From Athripsodes cinereus (Eukaryota; Arthropoda; Insecta; Trichoptera; Leptoceridae), in NCBI GenBank assembly GCA_947579605.1, contig OX388312.1:2294001-2358000 (forward strand): a stretch of 64,000 nucleotides of DNA, written 5' to 3'. The notes under the pieces were generated by a model, which was not told the origin of the DNA, ran no database searches, and saw only the letters and a list, made by a program, of their open reading frames with translations. Position 1 is the stretch's first letter; each line of letters starts with the position of its first letter. A program made the position numbers and the translations under genes. Of this stretch, positions 7,590 through 19,105 are shown one piece after another.

Positions 7590-10444
7590 TAAATAAATAA
7601 ATAATAAATTAAATTTAATCAAAATAAAAATGGCGAGTCTATTGCACCATTGCGACGAATTCCAGCGAACCAATATACATATTTAACTTTTTAACTAGGT
7701 TTTCGGTTAGAGGCTGACGATATTACAGTGGTCTTCTGCCAATTTACACCAACATATATTTGTTTGTAATAAAGTAATACTTATATTTTTATTTCTTCCA
7801 AAACTATATTAATTTGATGAAAAATAATAAAGCATGGAAAATATCTTACGTAATATCTATGGGGGAAAAAAATGTTCAAAGTGGTGTGTGTCTAAAATAT
7901 TATTATTAAAATTAAGAGTTCCATTTTTGATATTTTAGAAATTGATCGATCGGGATTTAGGTAGTAAAGATCTATTTTTTATGAAACATAATAAAGATTC
8001 AAAATGTAAAGGTGTCATTATTTTTTCGCTTTAATAACGACAGCGTTACAACGCAAATAACTGCGGAATGATATTTAAATAAATGATTCCCCTTTTATTA
8101 GTAGCTACAACAACACGGTGTCTTTCTATCCTTATAATCTTTTTATCACTTTCTTTTATCCTTTTTATTTTCACTTCCTCTTTCTATTCATTATTCATAA
8201 TAATTTTGTGAAATACGCGACGCGGGGTCATTCATTTAGCTTTATAAAAATCCTTTGCGCCGCTGTGAAGAAAAAGAACGTTTCTTCTACATTAATAATT
8301 CTAAACGAATTTACATTATTATTATTATTATTATTATTTTAATGCTAATAAATTACTTTATGTCGGGGAGTTTACAGATTGTGCCGGACACTTTTAAATA
8401 CCGAATTAAATGCGGTTGACTGTGTTTTCTCGGTTTTGACTACTTATAGAGATTATCTTAATCAGGTCCAATTTTTTGGCTACTTTTTAAAACGAGTTCT
8501 TTTATTTATTGTATATTAAGTATTTTGAACTACAAACTCTTCTCGTTTCGGGTACTTGGCCGTAAAAAAAATAGGAACAAAATAATATTGGAATGGTATA
8601 TCTACAATATCGTTAATCAATTAGTTTAATTTTTGTTACATAAGGTACTAAGTTTAAAATATTTGTCTCATATTCTGTAAGCTGTTATTCATTAGCACGT
8701 ACAAAATGAAATCCTTGTTGTTCTATGAGTACCTATTTGCAAATAGCGTAAAAATTTGTTACCATTCTATATTCAAAATTATTTCAATGACAATGATACA
8801 ATGTTGCCAGTTATTATTATTCGTTGCACAGTAATGAAATTGTACCACAGACAAAAGTATGTTAGTCATCGTTATTACTCTGTGACATAATCCATAGAAA
8901 AGAAAGCAAAATAACCGCGAAATTATGCAGGCTCACGATTTAGTATCTTTGCAGGTAGTAGGACCTACATCTCATCTTGTTTTCAACAATTTTACATAAT
9001 TTTTTCATCTCATTAGTTTCAATTGTACGCCAACTATTGCTGTCTGTCTCTCTGTAATTATTGTGTTTTTTCTTTATGGTTTTGTCATACTTTTGCCTCC
9101 ATTTTAATTGTCACTTATGATGATTAAATGCGGTTCCTTATTCAAGAGCTTCAAACAACTGACATTTCTAACTTTAGTTTTTATTTAAGCACCCCTTTAA
9201 TTAATTTTGGGAATAATCCTTTCCGGAACGTGAGCTGTAAACAGGCCTCCTCTCTTCAACAATCCAATTTTCCTTAACATTTTTTACGGTAACATTTTAT
9301 TACAGATCTAATATCATTTATCTTTGAAATATTATTCATTTAATCTATAATATGAAAAAAATGGTAAAAGGAGTACAACAGTTTTGTCTGTGTAATTTCC
9401 ATCAATAGATATTGTACTCACTGGTTGCTCCATTTAAATAAAATATCTAGAATGATAAATGATGTAATATCATTCAAACGTTTGATTATCGCCCTCGCAA
9501 AATCTATGAATATCATAAGAAAATTATACGCAAAGATAAAAAAAGGAATAATTATAACATTTAACCCCTACGATGCCGAGAGAAAAAAAATAATAGAAAA
9601 CCGGCTCGTGTCAACCCGTCAAAAAAATATGAAATAATGATTATTTTTTGTATTGAATACAGAGAGATTAGGAATATAAAGACGGAGGGATATGATTAAA
9701 AATTATAATAATAAGTACATAAGTTAATATTTCTACATGATACAACGTTTTTCGTTGGAAATAAAAAAAAGTTAAAAGTCATCATCGCTTTTCCTCTTTT
9801 TATACATCTCTTACTCTTTCTATTATTCGTCCCTCTCTCTCAGATTTGATACTCCTTCACCTCCCCGCTCTTATTTCTGTATCTCTTACTCTTTCCATTC
9901 TCCGTTCGTCTCTCTCAGTTTTGGTGTTACATACTTCTCTTCGCCCGCTACGTTCTTCCCCCTTTCCCCCTTCCGGAGCACCTCGTTATTTTGTCATCAT
10001 CTTTCATCCGAATGTCACTTTCAGGCGCGAAAAAATATTACTTATATTTTTTTTAACTAGGCGTGTCTAGTATGATGATTGATTTGTTATTGTTGTTATT
10101 CACCAATCACAGCGACAGCGTTTCGTTATTGTTTTATAAACAATCAATTAATTCAGAAATTTTAAATTCAATCTATTTCCATGATCACTGCATCTTTCGC
10201 ATGTGAGACAGTCTATTGAATAATTTACTGTATGTAATAAGCATATAAGTCATCCGGTGCAAGACAATGAACCATTTTGTGGATAATCTTCTGTATGGAT
10301 TTGAGTTTGGTTGCAGGGACCTACTTGAGGTGACTACCAATGCGGCCAATTTACCGATAAATCTATAATACGAAATGTATATAAAAAGGGTCGTTCACAC
10401 TTTGTGTCAACTTATTTGAAAATTTATTTAAAATAATACTTATA
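7590..10444. other. A+T-rich intronic sequence, no gene seen
   Basis: Nearly 3 kb without a recognisable element. It holds a TTA run at 8319-8339, a pyrimidine-rich patch at 8118-8200 and another at 9780-9990 (CTCTTACTCTTTC repeated, then CCCCCTTTCCCCC). The small frames here are low-complexity translations. A weak match to the SINE end at 10450-10560 is too diverged to call. Confidence 0.55.
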
Positions 10445-10621
10445 TATCATTATACCATTATGGTTTCTTCCACAAATGCATTGAATAGATTGTTCCTTCA
10501 TTGCCATGAAAAGGAAAATAGTCAGAAGGGTCGGATAACCTCATTGCTGGCTATTTTGAATGTCTTGTACCTTATGTTTTAAGAAAATCTGGCTTTTGTA
10601 GATCACATAATAGAATATCGA

Positions 10622-10800
10622 GTTCGTCGGTAGCCTGGAGGTAGAGTCTCGGCCTTCAGAACAAGAGGTCCGTGGTTCGATCCCAGGTGCCGGCAAACTC
10701 CCCTTTCACGGCACAAACTTTTAGCTTAGTGTGAAAGGTGTATAAGGTTGTATTTGGGTTTATAACAAAACCCAGATATATCTTTTTTTAAAAAAAAAAA
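10622..10800 (+). repeat. tRNA-derived SINE (family AAACCCAG), full length
   Basis: The head GTCGGTAGCCTGGAGGTAGA resembles a tRNA 5' end and A box. GTGGTTCGATCCCAGG at 10673 is an excellent polymerase III B box. The tRNA-unrelated body runs through CCGGCAAACTCCCCTTTCAC and AAAGGTGTATAAGGTTGTAT and ends AACCCAGATATATC with a T/A-rich tail at 10781-10800. Two minus-strand copies are at 3425 and 44106. It is read as a SINE, not a tRNA gene, because no acceptor stem can be closed and the body is shared among copies. Confidence 0.85.
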
Positions 10801-11289
10801 ATAATGTATCCTCGAGACTTCACGGACTATTTGCTACTGTTCTTTAGTTATTTTCAAATTATTCTTCAACTGTATAATATTTTCGCAAGTTAGCTCACAG
10901 TAAACGCTCCATTATTAGCGTGTTTATTCGGAACGCCTTTCGGGATTAGCGTGTTGATTCGAAATTTAATTTCAAATATTATAATAATTTCGACTCCATG
11001 GAACGTGAGCCTGTATTATAGACCATAGACTAAAAATAACAATCATTGAGTGTGTAACAATTGGAGAGTGAGCATAATTGGAGATGATTTAATTCTAACA
11101 TTATCTTAATTTTCTTAAAATATTCCTTCTTTAGTTACATACTCAAGAATTTGTTTCATAATATTTGTATATTTACATACCTAACTCTATTGGGTCTAAA
11201 TTCTAGACAAATACATTAAAAAAGTATTTATTAATATTGTATCGGTGCACACGTAGTAGAATTCCATAATTATGTAATTTAAAACAAGT

Positions 11290-11440
11290 GTTTCTTTCTA
11301 CTATTGATTGTTAATTCGCAGAGAGACGTCTTTCGACTTATTAGGTCATTATCAATCTTGATAAAAAAAGTAGCTATTAATTATCTAGCTTTCCACTTTT
11401 TCTTGGTAATTTTCAAGTTTTCTGTAAAATGCGAATTTTT
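11290..11440 (+). repeat. dispersed repeat (family GAGACGTCTTTC)
   Basis: It contains GCAGAGAGACGTCTTTCGAC and then GGTCATTATCAATC, as at 6073 and 49056. It is followed by CCACTTTTTCTTGG and TTTTCAAGTTTTCTGTAAAA, which resemble the early part of the RTE-tail SINE, so the two families may be joined here. Confidence 0.45.
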
Positions 11441-11719
11441 TTTTTAATCATATAAACGGTCAATGCCTTTTATATAAAAATCATATACCACATAAAAAAG
11501 AAAAAAATCACAAATTTCTCATTCTAAGTATCAACAAACTACAAAAACAATAACATCACGATAATATTCGTCTACTCAATTACCTAATTTCTCCTGAACA
11601 ACATCAGTTAAAAATTCTCTATACAGCCCATTAAATTAAACAACATTAAAATAAAAAGCATGTATTTTTTATTTTTGATTGGACACAACAGCATAAAACA
11701 ATAAAAATAACAATAATAC

Positions 11720-12046
11720 TGTTGTTGTGTCTCGATCGCCTATGTCCCTTTCACGATCGCTAATGTTGAGTTGTGTAACTGATGAGTGGATGGAGAACAA
11801 ACACTGTTTTTTCTTAATTATATTGGATTTAATGTAAAACTTGTAACAAAATAGAACAGTATAGATATTAATGTTATTTGACTGTGTATTGGAGAAGAAG
11901 AGGTGGATCAACAAGTGTGTGTGTATTATATACACGTAACCAAAGACAAACCCTGAATTGAATTTATTCGCCATAGATTATCACCTTATGTCTATAGCCA
12001 GTGACCAGTGCTTCATAATTCACCACACAGATGGCAGTATTCAACA
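11720..12046 (-). repeat. 3' LTR of the BEL/Pao element
   Basis: 327 bp, starting TG and ending CA on the minus strand (TGTTGAATACTGCC to ACACAACAACA). It equals the LTR at 18014 in length and, as far as I can read, in every base. Translated frames across it are not genes. Confidence 0.95.
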
Positions 12047-12061
12047 TTCTCCCCCTCTGTA
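12047..12061 (-). promoter_or_regulatory. polypurine tract of the BEL/Pao element
   Basis: The minus strand reads ACAGAGGGGGAGAA and runs directly into the TG of the 3' LTR. This is the position of the plus-strand DNA primer in LTR retrotransposons. Confidence 0.85.
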
Positions 12062-12454
12062 AGCGATTGATGATATTAACATCAATTGGACTTACATTTT
12101 TACAATAAAGATAACAACTAATTAAACCTAAAATGAATTTACTTTCCCATTACAACCCATGATTAAATCCCTCCTCTACCAATGCTAAGATATTTGAAAA
12201 TACATACAACAAAATACAATATACATAATAAATCTTCTTTCTTGAGGTTAAATGTCCATGTTTTTAATTAAATATTTTGTTTGGGTTTATAAGCTTCATG
12301 TTCAACTATTATAAATGATTAATATCTTGATGTAAGTCTTGTTTGGAGTTTAAAATCTTGATGTACTGTATTATTGTTTGTTTAATGCATATTATTATGT
12401 ATTCAAGTTCACTTCACAAAAGAAAAAATTAAAACAATATAGCACATAGGTATT

Positions 12455-15400
12455 TCACTGTTCCGAAGGCTCTGGTAGCAATGCCACACGATGGATGGCT
12501 CTTTTTGTCAGTCCAGATTGGGTCCTCAAGGTGACAACTCGGGTGACGTTATCTGGACCTGGATGTGTCTGGACAACTCTGCCAAGTTTCCAAAGCATGG
12601 GAACAGTCTCGTCCTTTATTAGCACCAAATCCCCCTCCTTCAATTGTCTCTCATTTCCGTGTGTCCATTTTGTCCGTTGTTGGAGTCCCTGGAAATACTC
12701 CCTGCTCCATCTAGTCCAAAAACCCTTGAACATAGCAATAATCTTTTGGTAGTGGTTTAAACGATTATCTGGTAAGTGTGATACATCTGGTTCAGGTAAC
12801 CTCGCCAACGAGTCTCCAATCAAAAAATGGGAAGGAGTGAGTGGGTTGAGATCAGTTGGATCAGAGGATAAACTGGTTATTGGTCTGGAATTAATGGAGG
12901 CTTCGATTTGACAAATCAAAGTAAGCATAGAATCATAATTCAATACCTGAGAATTCAAAGCCTTTTTCAAGGGAGTTTTTACTAGTTTTATACCTGCTTC
13001 CCAAAGAGAACCAAAATGGGGTGATCGAGCTGGAATGAATTTCCAGTCGATCCATCGTTGAGAACAAAAATTAACAATCTCCTCCTCAGAGGCTCTTAAC
13101 TGTGTATAAATTCTGGCAAGATCGTTGCTTGCACCAATGAAATTTGTGCCATTATCTGAATAAATCTTGATTGGCATTCCCCGCCGAGCAACAAATCTTT
13201 TTAATGCATTCAAAAAAGCCTCTGTCGTCATGGAAGTGACAACTTCCAGATGCACTGCCTTAGAGGCAAAACAAACAAATAAACAAATATAACATTTTAC
13301 AACCTTAGCGTTCCTGGTAAAACCTGATTTTATATTGAAGAAACCTGAATAGTCTACTCCAACAATTGAAAATGGCCTTGTCGCAGTGACTCTGTCTGCA
13401 GGCAGATCCCCCATCCTTTGGTAATTCACTGGCGTCTTGTACCTAAAGCACAGGATACAATGCTTGAGAACCCCTCTTATTGTATTCTTTGCTGACAATG
13501 GCCAGTACTTGAGTCGTAGCTGCGCCAACAGTCCCTGCAAACCCAAATGTAAATTAGTATAATGATAATACCTTATAATTAATGTTGTAAAAGCGTGTCC
13601 CGCAGGCAACAAAATAGGATGTTTTTGTTGGGTAGGTACCTCACTGTTTTTCAGTCTTCCTCCAACACAAAGTATACCATTTATCAATACTGGATTTAAT
13701 GATTTTACATTACTACGAGCAGACACCTGACCATCCTTTTTCAAATCCCTTATTTCTCTGTGAAAGAAAATACCTTGGACGATGTTGCACAATACATCAT
13801 GTGCATGTTGAAGTTCAGATACCTGTAAAGGTCCAGTTCTACGCCCTGTTTTTGATGTTATATTATTCTTAAATCTCATTAAATATGCAGTAACTCTAAG
13901 CAATCTATTAAATGAAGAATATCTTGTGAAAATATCCCATGATTCAATATTTACCAGTGTGGTAGTATTTACCACTATATCTTGTTGTATATCAACCGTA
14001 GAAGAACATTCTGTAAGTTTCTCATCCTCTTGTATGAAAGATGGACCATTCCACCACAAAGTCGAAGATGAAAGTTGTTGTACAGATGTACCCCTGGAAA
14101 TCAAGTCTGCTGGGTTGTGTTGTGACGATACATGTATCCATTGACAATCTTCTGTGCTACGCTGAATTTCTGCTACCCTGTTTGCTACAAAGGTATCCAT
14201 TTTTGTTGCTGAGGCTCGTAGCCATGACAACACAATAGTTGAATCTGTGAAAAGCTTAGTGGAAACACCTTGATAACCCATGTTCTCCTTTATGGACTTG
14301 ACAAGTCCAGCTAATAGTAGCGCTCCTGATAATTCTAGCCTAGGCAAGGTAAGTTGTTTGAGAGGTGCCACTCTAGATTTTGCACAAAGTAAATTGATCT
14401 GTGTCCTACCTTGTTCATCCATGGACTTCAAATATACAGTACAACCATACGCTTCCTTCGATGCATCGGAAAACCCAAATATTTGTATATCTGCACTACC
14501 TGTTGACGTCACAATTACCCTCCTTGGAATCTTGATGATGTTGATGTCTTGTAGATCCTTTTTGTAAATGTTCCATGCAATAATAATGTCTTCAGGTAGT
14601 TCATCGTCCCATCCTATCTGTAACTGCCAAATTTTTTGCATTAATAATTTTGCCCTAATTACAATGGGCCCGATGAGTCCTAACGGGTCGAACGTCTTAG
14701 AAATATCTGAAAGAATTGTCCTTTTAGTAGACGTTGATGTATTTGTTTCAATGTTAACCTTATAATGAAAAGTGTCTTCGTAACTGTTCCAATGCAACCC
14801 TAGAATTTTGCACTGAAAATCGTCCTCCAGATTCAAGGATTTACTGTCATTGTTCTGACCAGTGTCATGTAGGTCATCCAGATTTGACCTCCATTTGGTA
14901 AGTTTCATACCTGCCTTGTCTAGAAGGTATGACAGTTCATTTTTTAAATTAATACAAGTCTGCTTATCATGATCTCCTGTTAAGAGATCATCCACATAAA
15001 AATCCCTTTCTATCACCTGAGAAGTGAGAGGAAAAATAGAAGAATAAATTGTACTTAGTTCCTTTAGACATCTCATCGCGAGATATGGTGACGCACTGAG
15101 TCCGTATGTGACGCTGTTGAGTCGGAAATGTCCTATTTCCTCACTGGGAGATGTCCTCCATAAGACCCTCTGGTAATCCCTGTCCCTTTCATGTACACTG
15201 ACCTGCCTATAATACTGTTGTATATCTGCACTCAAGACATATCGATGTTTCCTGAAATTAATCAACAATGTAAATAACTCATTATGTATGGTAGGTGTTT
15301 TCATCAGATTATCATTTAGGGACTTTCCATTGGATGTTTTTGCAGAACCATCGAACACAACACGGATTTTTGTTCCCTTGAAAACGGAATGATGGGGAAG

Positions 15401-17539
15401 ATAAACTGCATTTTCCTTGTCAGGTAGACAAGGAGACATATGCCCCAATTCCAAATACTCATTCATGAATGCTGCATATTGTGTGTGCAGCTCTGTATCC
15501 TTCTGAAACCGTCGCTTCATCGAAAGTAACCTCCTCTCGGCTATTTCAAGAGAGTTTCCCACGTTAGGTGGACATTCCTTGAAGGGTAGACTTACTGAAA
15601 ATCTGCCAGACTCATCACGAGTCGTAGTACTAGTAAAGTGTTTCTCGCATAATGTCTCTTCCTGGGTTCGAACCAGAGAATTAGGCACACTTTCTACCTC
15701 CCAAAATTTCTCAATATTTTTGTTTAATTGATTCAAAGAAATGTAACAAGATACCGGCCTTTGTCTGCTGATTCCTTCAGAGTTCCACGGAATAGCTCCT
15801 GCAATGACCCATCCTAATTTGGTCTGATGCATCATCGGCTGCTGACGTTGAGCTGACGCATGATTTCCCTGAAGTACCTCCCAAAATACCTGTGCTCCCA
15901 ATAACAAGTCTATTGGAGAAGATTTATGGAAGTCAGGGTCCGCTAGCTGCATCTGGGAAGGCACGTGAAAACGTCGTCTGTCCACAGATCGCAGTGGCAA
16001 GTTTGATGTAATTACAGGCAGGACCAAACAGTTGATTTTCCTCCTGTAATCATACAATAAAGAATTAATTGTTATATCTACCTTTTCTTCAATGTGAGTT
16101 ACCTGTTGCCGCAGTCCCGAGACTGGCAGATATGCTCCCTTTGTCCGTAAGTTGAGTTTCTCGCATAAACTCTTTGTAATGAAATTCGACTGTGCTGCCG
16201 AGTCCAAGAGTGCTCGTGCCCTAAAAATGCCGCCATCAGGGAGTTGGATCCCAACCATGGCCGTGGATAACAGTACTTCCTCGTCGTTTGAGAGCGAAGC
16301 ATGGTTCACCACAGTAGGAACCTGTGAAGTAGGTCCCAGAGTTTCCGTATTTGCTGTCGAATTGTGCACGCTCGGTGTGTGCAATAAGGTGTGATGGTCC
16401 CTCCGACACACCTTACATCTTCCTCCTGAAGAACAATCCTTGGCAATATGATTCCTTAACATACAGTTACGGCACAGTCGCTGCCTTTTTACCAGCTCCC
16501 ACCTTTGCTGAGTCCCCATCGACTTAAACTGCTCACATTGGTTTAATCGATGCTGTGAAGAACAAAGTGGGCAAACTGGGTTTGCTCGTACATTTGCAAC
16601 CAAGCCAACTCCTGCTCGGTTGGAGGTGTTGGATGGTTTGAAGTTTTTGTTGTGAGACGTCGTCTCCAAAATACGTGCTCTCTCTCCAATACATTCGTAC
16701 AGTTCCTTTAATGTAGGTAGCTCACCCTGCAAGTGATGCGATTCCCATATGTTACGTGATACTGAATCTAATTTGTTAGCAATTATGTGAATTAACAGGA
16801 TGTCCCAGCTGCTTGTGGGTAGTCCCAAACTTTCCAAAGCTCGCGTATGGAGCTGTGAATCATCGATCAATCGCCTTAAAGATTGATATGATTCTGGCTT
16901 CACTGGAATGAGATTGAAAATGTGATTAACATGTTTGTCCACAATGAGGCGGGTGTTCTCAAATCTCCTTGTTAAGATGTCCCATGCTAAAGAGTAATTA
17001 GTGTCTGAAACTTCCAAAGAAGAAACTAAATTTAAGGCTTCACCCTTTAATGAGCTCAGTAAGTAATGATACTTTTGTAAGTTAGATAAAGAATTATTGT
17101 TGCCTACAAGAGATTTGAATGTATCTTTGTAGTGTAACCATGTTTCATAATTACCATGAAATGTAGGTATTTGAATTGGATTTAACTTAACTTCACATGT
17201 GACTTGTAGTTGATCTTTCAATAATGATTTTGCCTTACTTAAAGTGGTATAAAATAGTTGTTCAAAAGTATCCCTATACACCACTTCCTCACCATCAATT
17301 TCCTCCAAGTCACATTGCAACATTTCAAATTTTTCAAGCATGCTTTCCATTCTTGATGTCCTTAACTGTAATTCACAAATATCTAAATCTTTCTTACTCA
17401 AATAATCTTTAAAGCGCGTGAGTTGTCCCTTCAAAACGCCTCGCCTTGATATCAATCCTTTGCAAACCTCCATTTCAGAATCACGTGTTTTTTCCATTTT
17501 TGAAGTGGCTGTCCTTGTTTCTCTTTCTCCAGACAACAT
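12455..17539 (-). CDS. BEL/Pao gag-pol polyprotein, 1694 aa, intact
   Basis: This single frame carries all functions for copying and integration. Residues 118-265 form a gag-like DUF1759 region. A zinc knuckle C356-x2-C359-x4-H364-x4-C369 and a second Cys/His cluster (C375, C378) follow. The aspartic protease has LLDSA with D446, the DSA variant of DSG. The reverse transcriptase has D772 in LSADIQQYY and the YVDD box at 848-851. RNase H acidic residues are D1025, E1069, D1099 and D1145. The integrase has a zinc site (H1326, H1331, C1361, C1364) and a DDE triad D1396, D1462, E1514. A DUF5641-like region fills about 1600-1685. The size fits BEL family members, which use one gag-pol frame. No key residue is missing and there is no stop or frameshift. 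I chose the first Met; a Met at residue 15 is also possible. It should act in cytoplasmic particles and then the nucleus. Confidence 0.95.
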   Translation of the reverse strand: MLSGERETRTATSKMEKTRDSEMEVCKGLISRRGVLKGQLTRFKDYLSKKDLDICELQLRTSRMESMLEKFEMLQCDLEEIDGEEVVYRDTFEQLFYTTLSKAKSLLKDQLQVTCEVKLNPIQIPTFHGNYETWLHYKDTFKSLVGNNNSLSNLQKYHYLLSSLKGEALNLVSSLEVSDTNYSLAWDILTRRFENTRLIVDKHVNHIFNLIPVKPESYQSLRRLIDDSQLHTRALESLGLPTSSWDILLIHIIANKLDSVSRNIWESHHLQGELPTLKELYECIGERARILETTSHNKNFKPSNTSNRAGVGLVANVRANPVCPLCSSQHRLNQCEQFKSMGTQQRWELVKRQRLCRNCMLRNHIAKDCSSGGRCKVCRRDHHTLLHTPSVHNSTANTETLGPTSQVPTVVNHASLSNDEEVLLSTAMVGIQLPDGGIFRARALLDSAAQSNFITKSLCEKLNLRTKGAYLPVSGLRQQVTHIEEKVDITINSLLYDYRRKINCLVLPVITSNLPLRSVDRRRFHVPSQMQLADPDFHKSSPIDLLLGAQVFWEVLQGNHASAQRQQPMMHQTKLGWVIAGAIPWNSEGISRQRPVSCYISLNQLNKNIEKFWEVESVPNSLVRTQEETLCEKHFTSTTTRDESGRFSVSLPFKECPPNVGNSLEIAERRLLSMKRRFQKDTELHTQYAAFMNEYLELGHMSPCLPDKENAVYLPHHSVFKGTKIRVVFDGSAKTSNGKSLNDNLMKTPTIHNELFTLLINFRKHRYVLSADIQQYYRQVSVHERDRDYQRVLWRTSPSEEIGHFRLNSVTYGLSASPYLAMRCLKELSTIYSSIFPLTSQVIERDFYVDDLLTGDHDKQTCINLKNELSYLLDKAGMKLTKWRSNLDDLHDTGQNNDSKSLNLEDDFQCKILGLHWNSYEDTFHYKVNIETNTSTSTKRTILSDISKTFDPLGLIGPIVIRAKLLMQKIWQLQIGWDDELPEDIIIAWNIYKKDLQDINIIKIPRRVIVTSTGSADIQIFGFSDASKEAYGCTVYLKSMDEQGRTQINLLCAKSRVAPLKQLTLPRLELSGALLLAGLVKSIKENMGYQGVSTKLFTDSTIVLSWLRASATKMDTFVANRVAEIQRSTEDCQWIHVSSQHNPADLISRGTSVQQLSSSTLWWNGPSFIQEDEKLTECSSTVDIQQDIVVNTTTLVNIESWDIFTRYSSFNRLLRVTAYLMRFKNNITSKTGRRTGPLQVSELQHAHDVLCNIVQGIFFHREIRDLKKDGQVSARSNVKSLNPVLINGILCVGGRLKNSEVPTQQKHPILLPAGHAFTTLIIRYYHYTNLHLGLQGLLAQLRLKYWPLSAKNTIRGVLKHCILCFRYKTPVNYQRMGDLPADRVTATRPFSIVGVDYSGFFNIKSGFTRNAKVVKCYICLFVCFASKAVHLEVVTSMTTEAFLNALKRFVARRGMPIKIYSDNGTNFIGASNDLARIYTQLRASEEEIVNFCSQRWIDWKFIPARSPHFGSLWEAGIKLVKTPLKKALNSQVLNYDSMLTLICQIEASINSRPITSLSSDPTDLNPLTPSHFLIGDSLARLPEPDVSHLPDNRLNHYQKIIAMFKGFWTRWSREYFQGLQQRTKWTHGNERQLKEGDLVLIKDETVPMLWKLGRVVQTHPGPDNVTRVVTLRTQSGLTKRAIHRVALLPEPSEQ

Positions 17540-18013
17540 AATTCACTAGAATGTAATAAATATACAATAATAAAAAGAGAAAACTCAATGCAAAAAATGC
17601 CAATCAATGAACATTGAAAACACGCGACTACTTTGCAACAATATTTCTCACGAGAATTTACACACAGTTTTTTTTCATAAAAATGCCGAAAATATGATGG
17701 AATCACGGGTTATCTGCAAAACAATAAAGATAATATTAGTTTTATTTATTAAACAAATGTTTTAAATCAACAATTAGATACGAATACAGTAGTGAAATTG
17801 TAGGGTAGATATTATTGTAACAATTAACCTTAAAATGTATAATATTTATATAAAATGGCAATGAATCCCCAGATAGTTAAATATATTGATCTATTTGAAT
17901 GGAAATGTAATATTATAGGATAGAATTGTAAATGAATAGGAAAATATAGGATACGATACGCAATGATGAATTCGATGTTTTTTCCGAAAGGTGTCCTGTT
18001 GTACGGTCGCCAA
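17540..18013 (-). other. BEL/Pao 5' leader
   Basis: 474 nt between the 5' LTR and gag-pol. Its first bases form the primer binding site, and the rest has no gene. A short overlapping frame near 17452-17706 has no recognisable domain and is read as chance. Confidence 0.8.
17996..18013 (-). promoter_or_regulatory. primer binding site of the BEL/Pao element
   Basis: On the minus strand TTGGCGACCGTACAAC follows the 5' LTR with one base between. TGGCGACCGT resembles sites complementary to a tRNA-Arg 3' end used by some insect retrotransposons. The tRNA assignment is an inference. Confidence 0.7.
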
Positions 18014-18340
18014 TGTTGTTGTGTCTCGATCGCCTATGTCCCTTTCACGATCGCTAATGTTGAGTTGTGTAACTGATGAGTGGATGGAGAACAAACACTG
18101 TTTTTTCTTAATTATATTGGATTTAATGTAAAACTTGTAACAAAATAGAACAGTATAGATATTAATGTTATTTGACTGTGTATTGGAGAAGAAGAGGTGG
18201 ATCAACAAGTGTGTGTGTATTATATACACGTAACCAAAGACAAACCCTGAATTGAATTTATTCGCCATAGATTATCACCTTATGTCTATAGCCAGTGACC
18301 AGTGCTTCATAATTCACCACACAGATGGCAGTATTCAACA
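18014..18340 (-). repeat. 5' LTR of the BEL/Pao element
   Basis: 327 bp, TG...CA on the minus strand, apparently identical to 11720-12046. It should hold the element's promoter. A TATATAAT box lies near the middle on the minus strand, but I cannot place the start of transcription. Confidence 0.95.
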
Positions 18341-18449
18341 AATACAATCAATTATTAACATCGCCAATTAAAGTATCTGTGTAAAATCTGAATAATTTCG
18401 CGGCACAACATTTAAATTCGTTTCGCTAACAAATTTGACCCTTGCTTTT

Positions 18450-18495
18450 ATGGGAGCTCACTGGCTGTCCCTGTTATGGGACATTCCGTGATAAA
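18450..18495 (+). repeat. RTE-tail SINE, 3' fragment
   Basis: CACTGGCTGTCCCTGTTATG followed by GGACATTCCGTGAT is a diverged form of the conserved 3' end, just outside the BEL element. Confidence 0.5.
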
Positions 18496-19105
18496 AAGGT
18501 TATATCTGAAAAAGTACGTTTAGATTACCCTTAACAAAATTAACGCATGTCATATTCTATGATGTGATTTTTTTTGTTTGTTTTTATACATATATAATTT
18601 ATATAAGTAGATATCAAAATGACAAGACAAGTTTCGCAGAGATTAATGTCCAGATAACGTGTAATTTTTCATAATTAAAAAGATTTTATTATTCCCAAAA
18701 TGTGAATTATATGATGATAAACAGTTTTTTTTTCGCCTAAATGTTTTCACTATTTTCGTAATTATTTTTGAAAATAATAATCATTTATCTTTCTATTCAT
18801 TTATTATTAAAATATTATTATTAATCAGTGTAGTAGATAGCGAATTTCTAAAATATTTTTAGAAAAATTTATTTGTTACGTGTCAGTGTGAATGTTTGCT
18901 TTTTTTAATAAAAAAATTACTCTGCATAGAACGAAAATAAGATTAAGATTGGTTTTGTGCTGTTTGAGTGACTTTTTCGTTATTACACAAGCGGTGTACT
19001 GTAAAAGAAGATCATCCTTAAAATTTAGCTTAGTAAATTACTATATCATCACAGCATCTTCCACAATAGAAACATATCTACCACAGCTGAAAGGTTGTTG
19101 CACTC

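Larger units (their letters stand above)
11715..18345 (-). mobile_element. complete BEL/Pao LTR retrotransposon with its target-site duplication
   Basis: The element proper is 11720-18340 (6621 bp) and is flanked on both sides by AATAC, a 5-bp target duplication as expected for BEL/Pao. Its order on the minus strand is: 5' LTR (18014-18340), primer binding site, 474-nt leader, one gag-pol frame (12455-17539), 408-nt 3' noncoding region, polypurine tract, 3' LTR (11720-12046). Read side by side, I found no difference between the LTRs, so the insertion should be very recent. There is no second frame that could be an env gene. It lies antisense to the inferred host gene. Confidence 0.95.

Noticed and set aside
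10622..10800. tRNA gene
   Set aside because: The B box is good, but no acceptor stem closes and the sequence shares a long body with other copies, as a SINE does.
11669..11974. Minus-strand frames over both LTRs (also 17891-18268) with identical N-terminal peptides
   Set aside because: The shared peptide is just the identical LTR sequence read in one frame; there is no domain, and LTRs are noncoding.
12495..17412. Small plus-strand frames inside the BEL element
   Set aside because: Antisense shadows of gag-pol.
11720..18340. Reading the element as an endogenous retrovirus with an env gene
   Set aside because: No second frame or membrane-protein-like frame exists between gag-pol and the 3' LTR (408 nt).
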